A stretch of 64,000 nt of DNA from Acidimicrobiia bacterium (GTDB lineage: Bacteria > Actinomycetota > Acidimicrobiia > Spongiisociales > ZC4RG35): contig PKRG01000012.1 of assembly GCA_017577575.1 (NCBI GenBank), positions 1-64,000 of the forward strand, given 5' to 3'. The number at the start of each line of letters is the position of its first letter. The stretch's first letter is position 1. The position numbers were made by a program, and so were the translations under genes. Below are positions 40,863 to 49,557 of the stretch, piece by piece. Under the pieces are notes generated by a model. That model saw only the letters and a list, made by a program, of their open reading frames with translations. It did no database searches and was not told the DNA's origin.

Positions 40863-40970
40863 TCATCCCTTTCGTGTCAGACGGCGACGACGTACCTCGA
40901 GCCACACGACGTACGCCGCTATCGCCCCGTAGGTGACGACATAGGCGAGGACGGCGTTGGCCTCAGGCAT
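40863..40970 (-). CDS. ccmD: CcmD-like 35-residue haem exporter subunit
   Basis: A 35-residue protein, MPEANAVLAYVVTYGAIAAY followed by VVWLEVRRRRLTRKG: one transmembrane helix followed by a basic cytoplasmic tail, the CcmD layout. It starts at ATG 40970, overlapping the ccmC stop by 8 bases, and sits in the position of ccmD between ccmC and ccmE. CcmD stabilises the CcmABC complex and helps release haem-loaded CcmE. No sequence motif alone would identify it; the call rests on size, topology and position. Confidence 0.85.
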   Translation of the reverse strand: MPEANAVLAYVVTYGAIAAYVVWLEVRRRRLTRKG

Positions 40971-41682
40971 CGCCCACCTCCTCCAATCGGGGTGGCGCCA
41001 CCCCGGCGCCGGCGGCCGGTGCCAGCTCGACCTCCTCCTCCCGCTTCATCACCCACATCCGGGTGGCGAGCAGCGCCGCGTAGAGGACTGTGAGAGCGGC
41101 GAGGTTGACGAGCATCGCCACCAGCATCTCGGTCGGCATCGTGGCCCCTCCGGGGCGGACCGACTGGGTCTGGTGGAGGCTCCGGAACAGGTTGACGGAG
41201 AAGTAGACGAGGGGGACCTGGACGACGGCGATGATCCCGAGGAGAGAGGAACGGGAGGCGGCCGCTTCCGGGTCGTCGGTGGTGCGCCGCAACGCCAGGT
41301 ACCCCAGGTACACGAAGAACATCAATGCGGTGGTGGCCATGCGGGGGTCGGCCCAGTCCCAGTAGGTGCCCCACACCGCGCCGCCCCACAGCGACCCGGT
41401 GGCGAGCGACAGGCCGGTGAAGACCACCCCCAGCTCGGCCGAAGCCGCCGCCAGTCGGTCCCACCGTCGCGTGCGGCGGATCCGCCACATGACCGAGCCG
41501 AGAGCGGTGACGCCGAACGCCAGGAAAGCCAGCCACGACGTCGGCACGTGCACGTGCATGATGCGGGCGTACTCCCCCTGGAAGGCGTCCTCCGGGGCGC
41601 GCAGCGCCATCACCAATCCGACGGCGACGGCGGCGAGGGCGAACAACTGCAGCACCCGCAGCCAGGGCGTGGGTTTGCTCAT
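40963..41682 (-). CDS. ccmC: Haem exporter subunit CcmC
   Basis: A 239-residue, six-helix haem-handling protein. The WWD motif reads SLWGGAVWGTYWDWADPRMATTALMFFVYLGY near residues 96-127; conserved histidines lie in MHVHVPTSW and in SLHQTQSV. It inserts haem into CcmE. The start is ATG 41682, overlapping the ccmB stop (ATGA). The C-terminus has a glutamate/alanine-rich tail. Confidence 0.93.
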   Translation of the reverse strand: MSKPTPWLRVLQLFALAAVAVGLVMALRAPEDAFQGEYARIMHVHVPTSWLAFLAFGVTALGSVMWRIRRTRRWDRLAAASAELGVVFTGLSLATGSLWGGAVWGTYWDWADPRMATTALMFFVYLGYLALRRTTDDPEAAASRSSLLGIIAVVQVPLVYFSVNLFRSLHQTQSVRPGGATMPTEMLVAMLVNLAALTVLYAALLATRMWVMKREEEVELAPAAGAGVAPPRLEEVGDA

Positions 41683-42350
41683 AGGGATGCTTCCTCCAGG
41701 GGGCGGGCGATCGCGGCGCCGATCACCGCCAGAGCGAGATCGGTGGCCACGACCAGCACTGTCCAGGGAAGGATACTGCCGCCGGACGCCAAGGATTCCA
41801 AGGCCTGGGAGCCGGCGAGCAGGAGGGGGACTGCCAGGGGAGCGACGATGAGAGGCGCCAGCGTGGTGCGGGTCCGCAGCCCGGCGGTCACCTCGGCGGC
41901 GAGCGTCCCCACCTGGGCGAGGCCGATCCCGGCGAGCGCCCCCGGGATCAGCGCCACGGGCCAGCCGTCGGGCAAGTCGGGGGAGTAGAAGAGGAGCATC
42001 GCCGGGAACAGGATCGCCATGAACACCAGGATCAGGATGGCGGCGGCCAGGGTGCGTCCCAGGAGCCGGGCGAAGGGGTCCACACCGAGGAGGGCGATGA
42101 CGGCACGCTGCTGGGGCCGTTCGGCGGCGCTGTGGCGCAAGGCGATTTGCATGGTGAACAGGAACACGACCACCCAGAACACCGCCGGGCCCACCCGGGA
42201 GAGGAGGGCCGAGTCGATGCCGAAAGCCAACGGGAAGGACATCAGCGCCACGGCCCCGAACGGGGTGACGATGGACACGACCTCGCCGGCGCGGCGCTCC
42301 GTGAGCAGGTCCCTGCGGCAGAACTCGGCCACCTGACGGGCGAAACTCAC
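41679..42350 (-). CDS. ccmB: Haem exporter permease CcmB
   Basis: A 223-residue permease with six predicted helices: FGAVALMSFPLAFGI, VFWVVVFLFTMQIALRHSAAERPQQ, LAAAILILVFMAILFPAMLLFY and onward. The first cytoplasmic stretch AEFCRRDLLTERRAGE and the ERPQQRAVIALLGVDP segment are typical. The start is GTG 42350, overlapping the ccmA stop (GTGA). It forms a complex with CcmA and CcmC. Confidence 0.92.
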   Translation of the reverse strand: MSFARQVAEFCRRDLLTERRAGEVVSIVTPFGAVALMSFPLAFGIDSALLSRVGPAVFWVVVFLFTMQIALRHSAAERPQQRAVIALLGVDPFARLLGRTLAAAILILVFMAILFPAMLLFYSPDLPDGWPVALIPGALAGIGLAQVGTLAAEVTAGLRTRTTLAPLIVAPLAVPLLLAGSQALESLASGGSILPWTVLVVATDLALAVIGAAIARPLEEASL

Positions 42351-42982
42351 CGCTCGACCCTCCCTTCGCGCAGCGTCAGCACCCGATCGACGTGGCTCGT
42401 CATCGCCTCCCGGTCGTGGGAGACCATCACCACCGCCCCTCCGGCGGCGACGGTGCGGCGGCACAGCACCTCGACGATGGCGGCGGCGTCGGCGTCCAGC
42501 CCGGCATGCGCCTCGTCCAGGAGGAGGAGACGGGGACGGGTCATGAGCAGCCGGGCGAGGTCGGCGCGGCGGCGCATCCCGTTGGAGCAGGCCTGTGCCC
42601 GACGGTCCGCCGCTGCGTCCAACCCGACCTGACGGAGGGCGCGGTCGGCGTCGGAGACGTCCAGGCCGGCGAGACGGGCGAAGTGGTGGAGGTTCTCCCG
42701 CAGCGTCAGCTCCTCGAACAGGGCCGGTTCGTGGCCGGACCAGCCGATGAGGCGCCGCACTTCGTAGGCGCGTGGTGACCCGACCTCGGCGTCGAAGACG
42801 GTGGCCGTGCCGGTGGTGGGGGTGCGCAGCGTGGCGATCACCGACAAGAGCGTGGACTTGCCGGCACCGTTGGGCCCGGCGATCCCCACCCGTTCCCCGG
42901 CGGCGACGTCGAGGTCCACCCCGGTGAGCACCGGAGTGGAGCCGAAGCGCAGGTGCACGTCCTCGAGCCGGACGATCGTCAT
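42347..42982 (-). CDS. ccmA: Haem exporter ATPase CcmA
   Basis: A 211-residue ABC ATPase: Walker A GPNGAGKST at about residues 34-42, signature ACSNGMRRRADLARLL (SNG replaces SGG, as in a subset of ABC proteins), Walker B LLLLDEAHAGLDA, and H-loop VSHDRE. It powers release of haem-bound CcmE from CcmC. The start chosen is ATG 42982 (MTIVRLEDVHLRF); the upstream extension is not supported. It is the first gene of the ccm cluster and is divergent from an ArsR-type regulator with 180 bases between. Confidence 0.92.
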   Translation of the reverse strand: MTIVRLEDVHLRFGSTPVLTGVDLDVAAGERVGIAGPNGAGKSTLLSVIATLRTPTTGTATVFDAEVGSPRAYEVRRLIGWSGHEPALFEELTLRENLHHFARLAGLDVSDADRALRQVGLDAAADRRAQACSNGMRRRADLARLLMTRPRLLLLDEAHAGLDADAAAIVEVLCRRTVAAGGAVVMVSHDREAMTSHVDRVLTLREGRVER

Positions 42983-43097
42983 CGACGGGAGTTTCCCCGT
43001 TTCGGGCCGAGATTCCCAGCCAGGGCGGTGGCCTCGAGTTTGAAGGAATGGAAGCTGTTCGAAAAAAGTTGAATGGAGGAGACAAATCGATAGAATG

Positions 43098-43123
43098 ATC
43101 GAACCAGCCGAGATCCGTTCGAT
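43098..43123. promoter_or_regulatory. Inverted repeat between ccmA and the ArsR-type gene
   Basis: ATCGAAC (43098-43104) and GTTCGAT (43117-43123) are perfect 7-base arms around 12 bases. It lies in the 180-base divergent region, about 40 bases before the regulator start. It is a good operator candidate for the ArsR-type protein, possibly also affecting ccmA. The spacing is too long for an SOS box. Confidence 0.5.
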
Positions 43124-43164
43124 GCGTGAACGATCGTCGGCATCCACCGAGAAAGCCGAACACC

Positions 43165-44280
43165 ATGACACCTGCCACTCCTCGAGTGCGTGACCTCACC
43201 CAGCGGGCCCGTCGTCTCGTCCCCGAGATCGACGGCGGCTCCATGCACGAGCTGCTGCTCGCCATGTGGCTGGTGTTCGACCCCGGCGGGTACCAGGCCG
43301 ACCACGATCTCGGCGCCGAATGGTTCCAGGGGATGGTGGAGGCGACACCAGCCGACCTCCGCCAGGAGATCGAGTTCCTCGGCACCACCGACTACGGCAC
43401 CTGGTGCGCGCTCCGGGGCCTGGTGGCGCGGGCGCCCGGGGACCACGACATCGACTCGGTCCTCGAGTGGCTGGCAGGCCTCGAGCCGGCCGAGATCCGC
43501 CGGGGGCTCCTCGCCTACACCGTCGATCTCCCCGACGACCCCGCCCTCGTCGCCCAGGCCATCGACGGCGACCGCCAGGCTCTTGCGTCGTTGCTCGGAG
43601 ACCGCCAGGAGGCCGCCTCCTTCTATGGCGCGCTCTTCTCCCTACCTCACGGCCAGTTGCGCGACCGCATCGTCGCCGCCCTCCGTCGCTTCCGGGACGA
43701 GGTCTACCGCAAGGTCGAGGACGAGTTCACGTCGGCGATCACGCGGGCGGCGAAGGGCGTGACGGTGCTGGCCAAGGAAGCGGACCCCGAGCGGCTGATC
43801 GAAGCCGTCACCAACGGCCTCGACTACCGGATCCAGCCGGGTGTCGCCCGCCTGGTCCTGGTCCCGTCGGTGATCGTGCGCCCGTGGGCGGTGATGGACC
43901 AGCACCAGGACACGTTGGTCGTCGTGTTCCCGGTGGCCGACGAGTACATCGACCTCGACCCCGACGCCCCGGCGCCGTGGATGGTGAAGGTGTACAAGGC
44001 GCTCGCCGACGCGAAGCGTCTGCGGATCCTCCGCCGGCTGGCGGAAGGCCCGTCGACGCTCGACGAGCTCGCCAAGACGCTCGAGCTGAGCAAGTCGACG
44101 GTCCATCACCACGTGGGCCTGCTGCGAGGGGCCGGGCTGGTGCGGATCGCCATCGACAAGGCGGCGGGGATCAAGACCTACAGCCTGCGCCCTTCGGTGA
44201 TCCCGAGCGCCCGCCAGGCGCTCGACGAGTACCTCGGATTGGAACCCACCGACAGCCTGCCGACCACGAGGAGGACGTGA
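43165..44280 (+). CDS. ArsR-family winged-helix regulator with large N-terminal domain
   Basis: A 371-residue protein from ATG 43165 (MTPATPRVRDL). The C-terminal ~90 residues hold the ArsR winged helix: MVKVYKALADAKRLRILRRLAEGPSTLDELAKTLELSKSTVHHHVGLLRGAGLVRIA, at about residues 272-328. The N-terminal ~260 residues (DUF5937-like, no metal-binding cysteines visible) may bind a ligand. No Cys/His metal cluster of classical ArsR sensors is visible. It is divergent from the ccm cluster, but whether it controls ccm is unknown. A GTG at 43126 would add 13 residues. Confidence 0.82.
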   Translation: MTPATPRVRDLTQRARRLVPEIDGGSMHELLLAMWLVFDPGGYQADHDLGAEWFQGMVEATPADLRQEIEFLGTTDYGTWCALRGLVARAPGDHDIDSVLEWLAGLEPAEIRRGLLAYTVDLPDDPALVAQAIDGDRQALASLLGDRQEAASFYGALFSLPHGQLRDRIVAALRRFRDEVYRKVEDEFTSAITRAAKGVTVLAKEADPERLIEAVTNGLDYRIQPGVARLVLVPSVIVRPWAVMDQHQDTLVVVFPVADEYIDLDPDAPAPWMVKVYKALADAKRLRILRRLAEGPSTLDELAKTLELSKSTVHHHVGLLRGAGLVRIAIDKAAGIKTYSLRPSVIPSARQALDEYLGLEPTDSLPTTRRT

Positions 44281-44281
44281 G

Positions 44282-44491
44282 ATGCATCCCGATTACCACA
44301 TCGCCGAAGCCATCCAGCGAGAACGCCTCGCTCTGCGGGACCGCCACGAGAGTCGCCGCAGGCGGACGGCCGACAGCCGCGCCCCGTCCACCAGCGTGAT
44401 CGATGCCCTGGGTCACGGCCTCATCGCCATCGGCGCGCGGCTCGTGTCCGATCCCGACCGCCACGTCCACGACGAGCGCCGGGCGGCCTGA
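44282..44491 (+). CDS. Small basic hypothetical protein downstream of the ArsR-type gene
   Basis: A 69-residue, Arg/His-rich protein (MHPDYHIAEAIQRERLALRDRHESRRRR..., then SVIDALGHGLIAIGARLVSDPD) beginning one base after the regulator stop, so co-transcribed if real. The second half could form one amphipathic helix. Its composition is compatible with a real small protein, but there is no family to confirm it. It ends 4 bases before the hisIE stop on the opposite strand. Confidence 0.5.
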   Translation: MHPDYHIAEAIQRERLALRDRHESRRRRTADSRAPSTSVIDALGHGLIAIGARLVSDPDRHVHDERRAA

Positions 44492-44495
44492 GAAG

Positions 44496-45100
44496 TCAGC
44501 GCCGGCGCTCGGCGAGGACGGCGAGGACCTCGGCGGGAGGGACCCGCCTCTCCGCCAACAGCACCAGCAGGTGATAGATGAGGTCGGCGGCCTCTTCGGC
44601 CACGCGCCGGTCGTCGGCCGCTCCGGCGGCGTGGTCCTTGGCGGCCAAAAGGACCTCCGTCGCCTCTTCCGTCACCTTTCGCCCGGTTGCGTCGGGGCCT
44701 CCGGCGATCAGCCGGGCGGTGTAGCTTCCCTCGGGCCGCGTCCTGGCCCGTTCTTCGATCGTCTGCCACAGGACGTCCAGCGCTCCGAAGCCGGCCGCGT
44801 CCCGGTCTCCCCAACAGGTCATGGTGCCGAGGTGGCAGGTGGGCCCGTGGGGGACGGCCCGCACCAGAACGGCGTCCCCGTCGCAGTCGAGCTCCATCGA
44901 CACCAGCTCCAGCCAGTTGCCCGACGTGGCGCCCTTTTCCCACAACTCCTGGCGGGACCGCGACCAGAACGTCACCCGCCCGCTCTCTTTCGTGGCTTCG
45001 TATGCCGCCGCGTTCATCCACCCCAGCATCAGCACCTGGGCGGTCTCGGCGTCCTGGACGACGGCGGCCACGAGGCCGTCTTCGCCCCAGTTGGGCTGCC

Positions 45101-45104
<4 letters not shown>
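44496..45104 (-). CDS. hisIE: Bifunctional phosphoribosyl-AMP cyclohydrolase / phosphoribosyl-ATP pyrophosphatase
   Basis: A 202-residue fusion of steps 2 and 3 of histidine biosynthesis. HisI part: VLMLGWMNAAAYEATKESGRVTFWSRSRQELWEKGATSGN and zinc-binding cysteines in DCDGDAVLVRAVPHGPTCH. HisE part: RPEGSYTARLIAGGPDATGRKVTEEATEVLLAAKDH and VAEEAADLIYHLLVLLAERRV. The start is GTG 45104, overlapping the hisF stop. It is the last gene of the his operon. Confidence 0.95.
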
Positions 45105-45854
<750 letters not shown>

Positions 45855-45865
<11 letters not shown>

Positions 45866-46475
45866 GGGCGGCCTCCCGGCAGCGGTCGACGAAACGCGCC
45901 AGGATCCGCAGCCCCGTGGGCCCGGATCGCTCGGGGTGGAACTGGATACCCTCCACCCGACCCGACCGCACCCCGGCGACGAACCGGGACCCGTGCTCGC
46001 AGAAGGCCGTCACCACGTCGGGATCGGCCGGGACCGGGGCGTACGAGTGCACGAAGTACACCACCGGGTCGGCGATGCCCGCATAGAGGTCGGAGCGGCC
46101 GGTCAGCTGGAGGTCGTTCCAGCCGATGTGGGGCAGCTTCGGAGCGTCTTCGAGGCGGCGGACCGTTCCCTCGAGCAGGCCGAGGCAGCTGGCGCCGTCC
46201 TCTTCGGACGTCTCGAACAGGACCTGCATGCCCACACAGATCCCCAGCAGCGGCCGGTCGGTCTCCCCGAGCACCGCGGCGAACCCGTGGCGGCGGATCC
46301 CGTCCATCACGGCGCCGGTCGATCCCACCCCGGGAAGGACCACGCCGTCGGTTCCGGCCAGCCCGTCGGGCGTGTCGACGACGGAGACGCCGGCGCCGAC
46401 CCGCTCGAGCGCCTGGGAGATGGACACGAGGTTGCCGGCGCCGTGGTCGACGACGGCGATCCGGGGGCGAGTCAC
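45855..46475 (-). CDS. hisH: Imidazole glycerol phosphate synthase glutaminase subunit
   Basis: A 206-residue class I glutamine amidotransferase: PLLGICVGMQVLFE contains the catalytic cysteine at about residue 80, and EGIQFHPERSGPTGL contains the histidine-glutamate pair near the C-terminus. VVDHGAGNLVSI is the usual N-terminus. The start is GTG 46475 in a GTGA overlap with the hisB stop. Confidence 0.96.
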
Positions 46476-47056
46476 AACGTCCCCTTCGAAGACGGGATCC
46501 CCTGGCGGCGGGGGTCGATCTCCACGGCACGACGTAAGGCCCGGGCCAGCGCCTTGATGGCCGCTTCGGCGACGTGGTGGTCGTTGGCGCCGCGGGAACG
46601 CAGGTGGAGGGTGATGCCGGCCGTGCGGGTGAACGCCTCCAGGGCGTGGGCGATGTTCTGGGTGGACAGGTTGCCGAGGTAGGGGGTGGCGAACTCCAGG
46701 TCGATGACGGCGTAAGGGCGGCCGGAGATGTCCACCGCAGCTTCGGCCAGGGCCTCGTCCATCGGCACCCGGGCGTCGCCGAAGCGGGTGATGCCCGAAC
46801 GGTCGCCGAGCGCCTGGGCCAGGGCGGCGCCCAGGACCAGGGCCGTGTCCTCTATGGTGTGGTGGTCGTCGATGTGGGTGTCGCCGCGGGTCTCGACCTC
46901 GAGGTCGAACAGGGAGTGCGTCGCCAGGGAGGTGAGGAGGTGGTCGAAGAACCCCACCCCGGTGTCGATGGAAGCCTGGCCGGTGCCGTCGAGGTCGAGG
47001 GTGACCTCCACGGTGGTCTCGGCGGTGCGACGGTCGAGCTTGGCGGTGCGGTTCAT
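46472..47056 (-). CDS. hisB: Imidazoleglycerol-phosphate dehydratase
   Basis: A 194-residue monofunctional dehydratase (no histidinol-phosphatase domain). The Mn-binding motifs are present: FFDHLLTSLATHSLFD, HIDDHHTIEDTALVLG and RGANDHHVAEAAIKALARAL. The start at ATG 47056 overlaps the hisD stop (ATGA). The phosphatase of the pathway and the aminotransferase hisC are not encoded in this cluster. Confidence 0.96.
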   Translation of the reverse strand: MNRTAKLDRRTAETTVEVTLDLDGTGQASIDTGVGFFDHLLTSLATHSLFDLEVETRGDTHIDDHHTIEDTALVLGAALAQALGDRSGITRFGDARVPMDEALAEAAVDISGRPYAVIDLEFATPYLGNLSTQNIAHALEAFTRTAGITLHLRSRGANDHHVAEAAIKALARALRRAVEIDPRRQGIPSSKGTL

Positions 47057-48339
47057 CGTTCCTCCAGACGTATCTGCGCGGCGAGACGGTGGGCGGTGAG
47101 GCCCTCGGCCGTCGCCAGCTCCGTGATGGTGGGGGCGATGGCCTCGAGGCCCTCGCGGGTGAGGCGCTGGACCTGGCGCCACGACCCGAAATCCGTGGTC
47201 GACAGCGGCCCGCAGGCGACGGCGAGCCCGCCGGTGGGCAGGACGTGGTTGGCGCCCGTGGCGTAGTCGCCGGCCGATTCCGGCGCCCAGGCGCCCACGT
47301 ACACCGAGCCGGCGGCGACGATCTCGGCGGCGTCGGCCTCCGGGTCGGCGGTGAGGATCGTTACGTGCTCGGAGGCGTATTCGTTGGCGAACGCCAGCGC
47401 CGTCTCCCGGTCGGGGGCGACGACCGCCAGGCCGTGGTCGGAGAGGGCCTTGGACAGGATGTCCGCCCGTTCCAGGCCGGGGAGGAGACGTTCGATCTCC
47501 GCTTCCACCTCCTCGACCAGGTCCGGATCGGTGGTCACCAGCACGGCAGGGGAGTCGGGGCCGTGTTCCGCCTGGCACAGGAGGTCCACTGCCACCAACG
47601 CGGGGTCGGAAGTGGAGTCGGCCAGCACCAGCACCTCGGAGGGACCGGCGGGCAGGTCGATGGCGCAGGTGCCGAACACCTCCAGCTTGGCGGCGGTTAC
47701 CCAGGCGTTCCCGGGGCCGACGATCTTGTCCACCGGCTCCACCGACTCGGTGCCGTAGGCCAGGGCGGCTATCGCCTGGGCGCCGCCCATGGCCCACACC
47801 TCGGTGGCGCCGGCGAGCCGGCAGGCGGCCAGCATGACCTCCGGGACCGTGCCGTCGGGCGCCTCGGGGGAGGCGACGACGATCTCGGCGACGCCGGCGA
47901 CGCGGGCGGGCACGACGGTCATGACCGCCGTCGACGGATACGCCGCCTTGCCTCCCGGCACGTAGGCGCCGACACGTCGCAAGGGCGCCCAGGCGCGGGT
48001 GATCTCGACGCCCGGGGCGGTCGTGACCTGCACCTCGGCGGGCAGTTGGGAGCGGTGGAACTCCTCGACGGCGGCGATGGCGGCTTCCAGGGCGTTGCGC
48101 ACCCCGGGGTCGAGGGAGGCGACGGCGGATTCGAGCTCGGAGTCGGTGATGCGTCGGAACCCTCCTCCGACACGGGCGGCGATGGCCGCCATCTCGGCGT
48201 CTCCGCCGTCGCGGACCGCCCGACATATCTCCGCCGCTCGGAGCCGCACCTCCGGGTCGGGCACGGCGGAGCGCCGGGTGATGCGGCGGCGCTCGGTCGG
48301 CGACAGCGAGGCGAGATCGATGCGGGTGAGGCGGCTCAT
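47053..48339 (-). CDS. hisD: Histidinol dehydrogenase
   Basis: A 428-residue NAD-dependent enzyme: PGGKAAYPSTAVMTVVPARVAGV near residues 125-148, VDKIVGPGNAWVTAAKL, DLPAGPSEVLVLAD, DLLCQAEHGPDS and TGANHVLPTGGLAV. The start at ATG 48339 overlaps the hisG stop (ATGA). Confidence 0.96.
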   Translation of the reverse strand: MSRLTRIDLASLSPTERRRITRRSAVPDPEVRLRAAEICRAVRDGGDAEMAAIAARVGGGFRRITDSELESAVASLDPGVRNALEAAIAAVEEFHRSQLPAEVQVTTAPGVEITRAWAPLRRVGAYVPGGKAAYPSTAVMTVVPARVAGVAEIVVASPEAPDGTVPEVMLAACRLAGATEVWAMGGAQAIAALAYGTESVEPVDKIVGPGNAWVTAAKLEVFGTCAIDLPAGPSEVLVLADSTSDPALVAVDLLCQAEHGPDSPAVLVTTDPDLVEEVEAEIERLLPGLERADILSKALSDHGLAVVAPDRETALAFANEYASEHVTILTADPEADAAEIVAAGSVYVGAWAPESAGDYATGANHVLPTGGLAVACGPLSTTDFGSWRQVQRLTREGLEAIAPTITELATAEGLTAHRLAAQIRLEER

Positions 48340-49184
48340 GGGATCAACTGCTCGATCGGGAGGACGAGGATCCCCTGTCCGCCCGCCTCCTCCAGGCGGG
48401 GGAGCAGATGCCAGACGTCGTCGGCGTCCACCACCGAATGGATGGCGCACATCTCGCCGCCGGCCAGGGGCATGACGGTGGGGGCGGTGAGACCGGGGAT
48501 GAGGGCGGCGATGGTGTCCACCGCCTCGAGCGGGGCGTTGAGGAGCAGGTAGCGCTTGCGACGTGCGGCCACGACCGAGCCGATGGCGGTGGCGATCCGG
48601 TCGACCGCCCCGTTGCCCCGGCCGCCCGAGACGAGGATCGCCTGCGACTCGAGCAGCGTCCCCACCTCGCGCAGCCCGTTGACCCGCAGCGTCGAGCCGG
48701 TCGAGACGAGGTCGACGATGCCGTCGGCGACGCCCAGCTTGGTGGCGACCTCCACCGATCCCCGCAGGGGCACCACCGTCACGTCGATGCCCTTGTCGGC
48801 GAAGAACCGGCTGGTCACCCGGGGATGGGCGGTGGCTATCCGCTTGCCGGCGAAGTCCTCGATCGAGTCGAGCTCGGAGCCGTTGGGGACCGCGGCGGCG
48901 AGCCGGCAGCGTCCGAACGACAGCTCGAGGAGCACCGGGAGGTCGGCCCCGGACTCGGCGAGGAGGTCGACCCCGGTGATGCCCAGGTCGGCGACGCCGT
49001 CGGCCACCAACTCGGGGACGTCCTCGGTGCGCACGAACAACAGATCGATGTCGGCGTTGTTGACCCGGACCGAGAGCGCCCGGTCGGTGGCCTCGAACGA
49101 CAGGCCCGCCGCTTGCAGGAGCTCGATGGCCGGGGCGCGGAGCCGGCCCTTGTTGGGGACGGCGATGCGAACTGTTTCGCTCAT
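48336..49184 (-). CDS. hisG: ATP phosphoribosyltransferase (long form)
   Basis: A 282-residue HisG-L: RIAVPNKGRLRAPAIELL, TEDVPELVADGVADLGITGVDLLAE, RIATAHPRVTSRFFADKGI and VDLVSTGSTLRVNGLREVG. The C-terminal domain (about residues 205-282, LLLNAPLEAVDTIAALIPGLTAPTVMPLAG...) is the regulatory ACT-like region of the long form, so no HisZ partner is needed. The start at ATG 49184 overlaps the yerC-like stop (ATGA). Confidence 0.95.
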   Translation of the reverse strand: MSETVRIAVPNKGRLRAPAIELLQAAGLSFEATDRALSVRVNNADIDLLFVRTEDVPELVADGVADLGITGVDLLAESGADLPVLLELSFGRCRLAAAVPNGSELDSIEDFAGKRIATAHPRVTSRFFADKGIDVTVVPLRGSVEVATKLGVADGIVDLVSTGSTLRVNGLREVGTLLESQAILVSGGRGNGAVDRIATAIGSVVAARRKRYLLLNAPLEAVDTIAALIPGLTAPTVMPLAGGEMCAIHSVVDADDVWHLLPRLEEAGGQGILVLPIEQLIP

Positions 49185-49483
49185 GAGCGTTCCTTCATGC
49201 GATCCAGGACGAGCCGGTACCCGCCGGCGCCGTGCTGGAGCCACTGGTTGATCCGCGTGATCGTGGCGGTGGAGGCTCCCGTCAGCTCGGCGATCTCCCG
49301 GTAGGGGAGCCCTTCGTCGAGGAGGCGCGCCACCTTCCAGCGGTGCGACAGGTCCGCCAGCTCGCGTAACGTGCACAGGTCACGGAAGAAGGCGGCGGCC
49401 TCGTCGGGTGTCCGCAGCGACAGCACCGCCTCGAAGAGCGATGCGGTGTCCTCGTTGCGCCAGTCCTCGTTCTGGAGGGTCAT
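49181..49483 (-). CDS. hisR: YerC/YecD-family TrpR-like regulator, probable HisR
   Basis: A 100-residue TrpR-like helix-turn-helix protein: LFEAVLSLRTPDEAAAFFRDLCTLRELADLSHRWKVARLLDEGLPYREIAELTGASTATITRINQWL. The family (YerC/YecD) is the predicted histidine regulator HisR in other bacteria. Here it is the first gene of the hisG-D-B-H-F-IE operon, coupled to hisG (ATGA), and faces hisA across 74 bases with a large inverted repeat. Together these make a repressor of both his units likely. Confidence 0.88.
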   Translation of the reverse strand: MTLQNEDWRNEDTASLFEAVLSLRTPDEAAAFFRDLCTLRELADLSHRWKVARLLDEGLPYREIAELTGASTATITRINQWLQHGAGGYRLVLDRMKERS

Positions 49484-49501
49484 TCCACGGGTCCGTTTTC
49501 G

Positions 49502-49532
49502 TGTTGTAATGTTTTAACGTGCTACAACATTA
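49502..49532. promoter_or_regulatory. Inverted repeat in the his divergent promoter region (HisR operator candidate)
   Basis: TGTTGTA (49502-49508) and TACAACA (49523-49529) are perfect 7-base arms with 14 bases between. A second pairing, TAATGTT (49507-49513) with AACATTA (49526-49532), overlaps it. The element lies centrally between hisR and hisA and is AT-rich against its surroundings. Confidence 0.65.
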
Positions 49533-49557
49533 GCGCGCAAATACAGGAGGTCAATCC

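Noticed and set aside
43098..43123. SOS (LexA) box before the ArsR-type gene
   Set aside because: Half-sites ATCGAAC and GTTCGAT are 12 bases apart; the LexA box needs 4.
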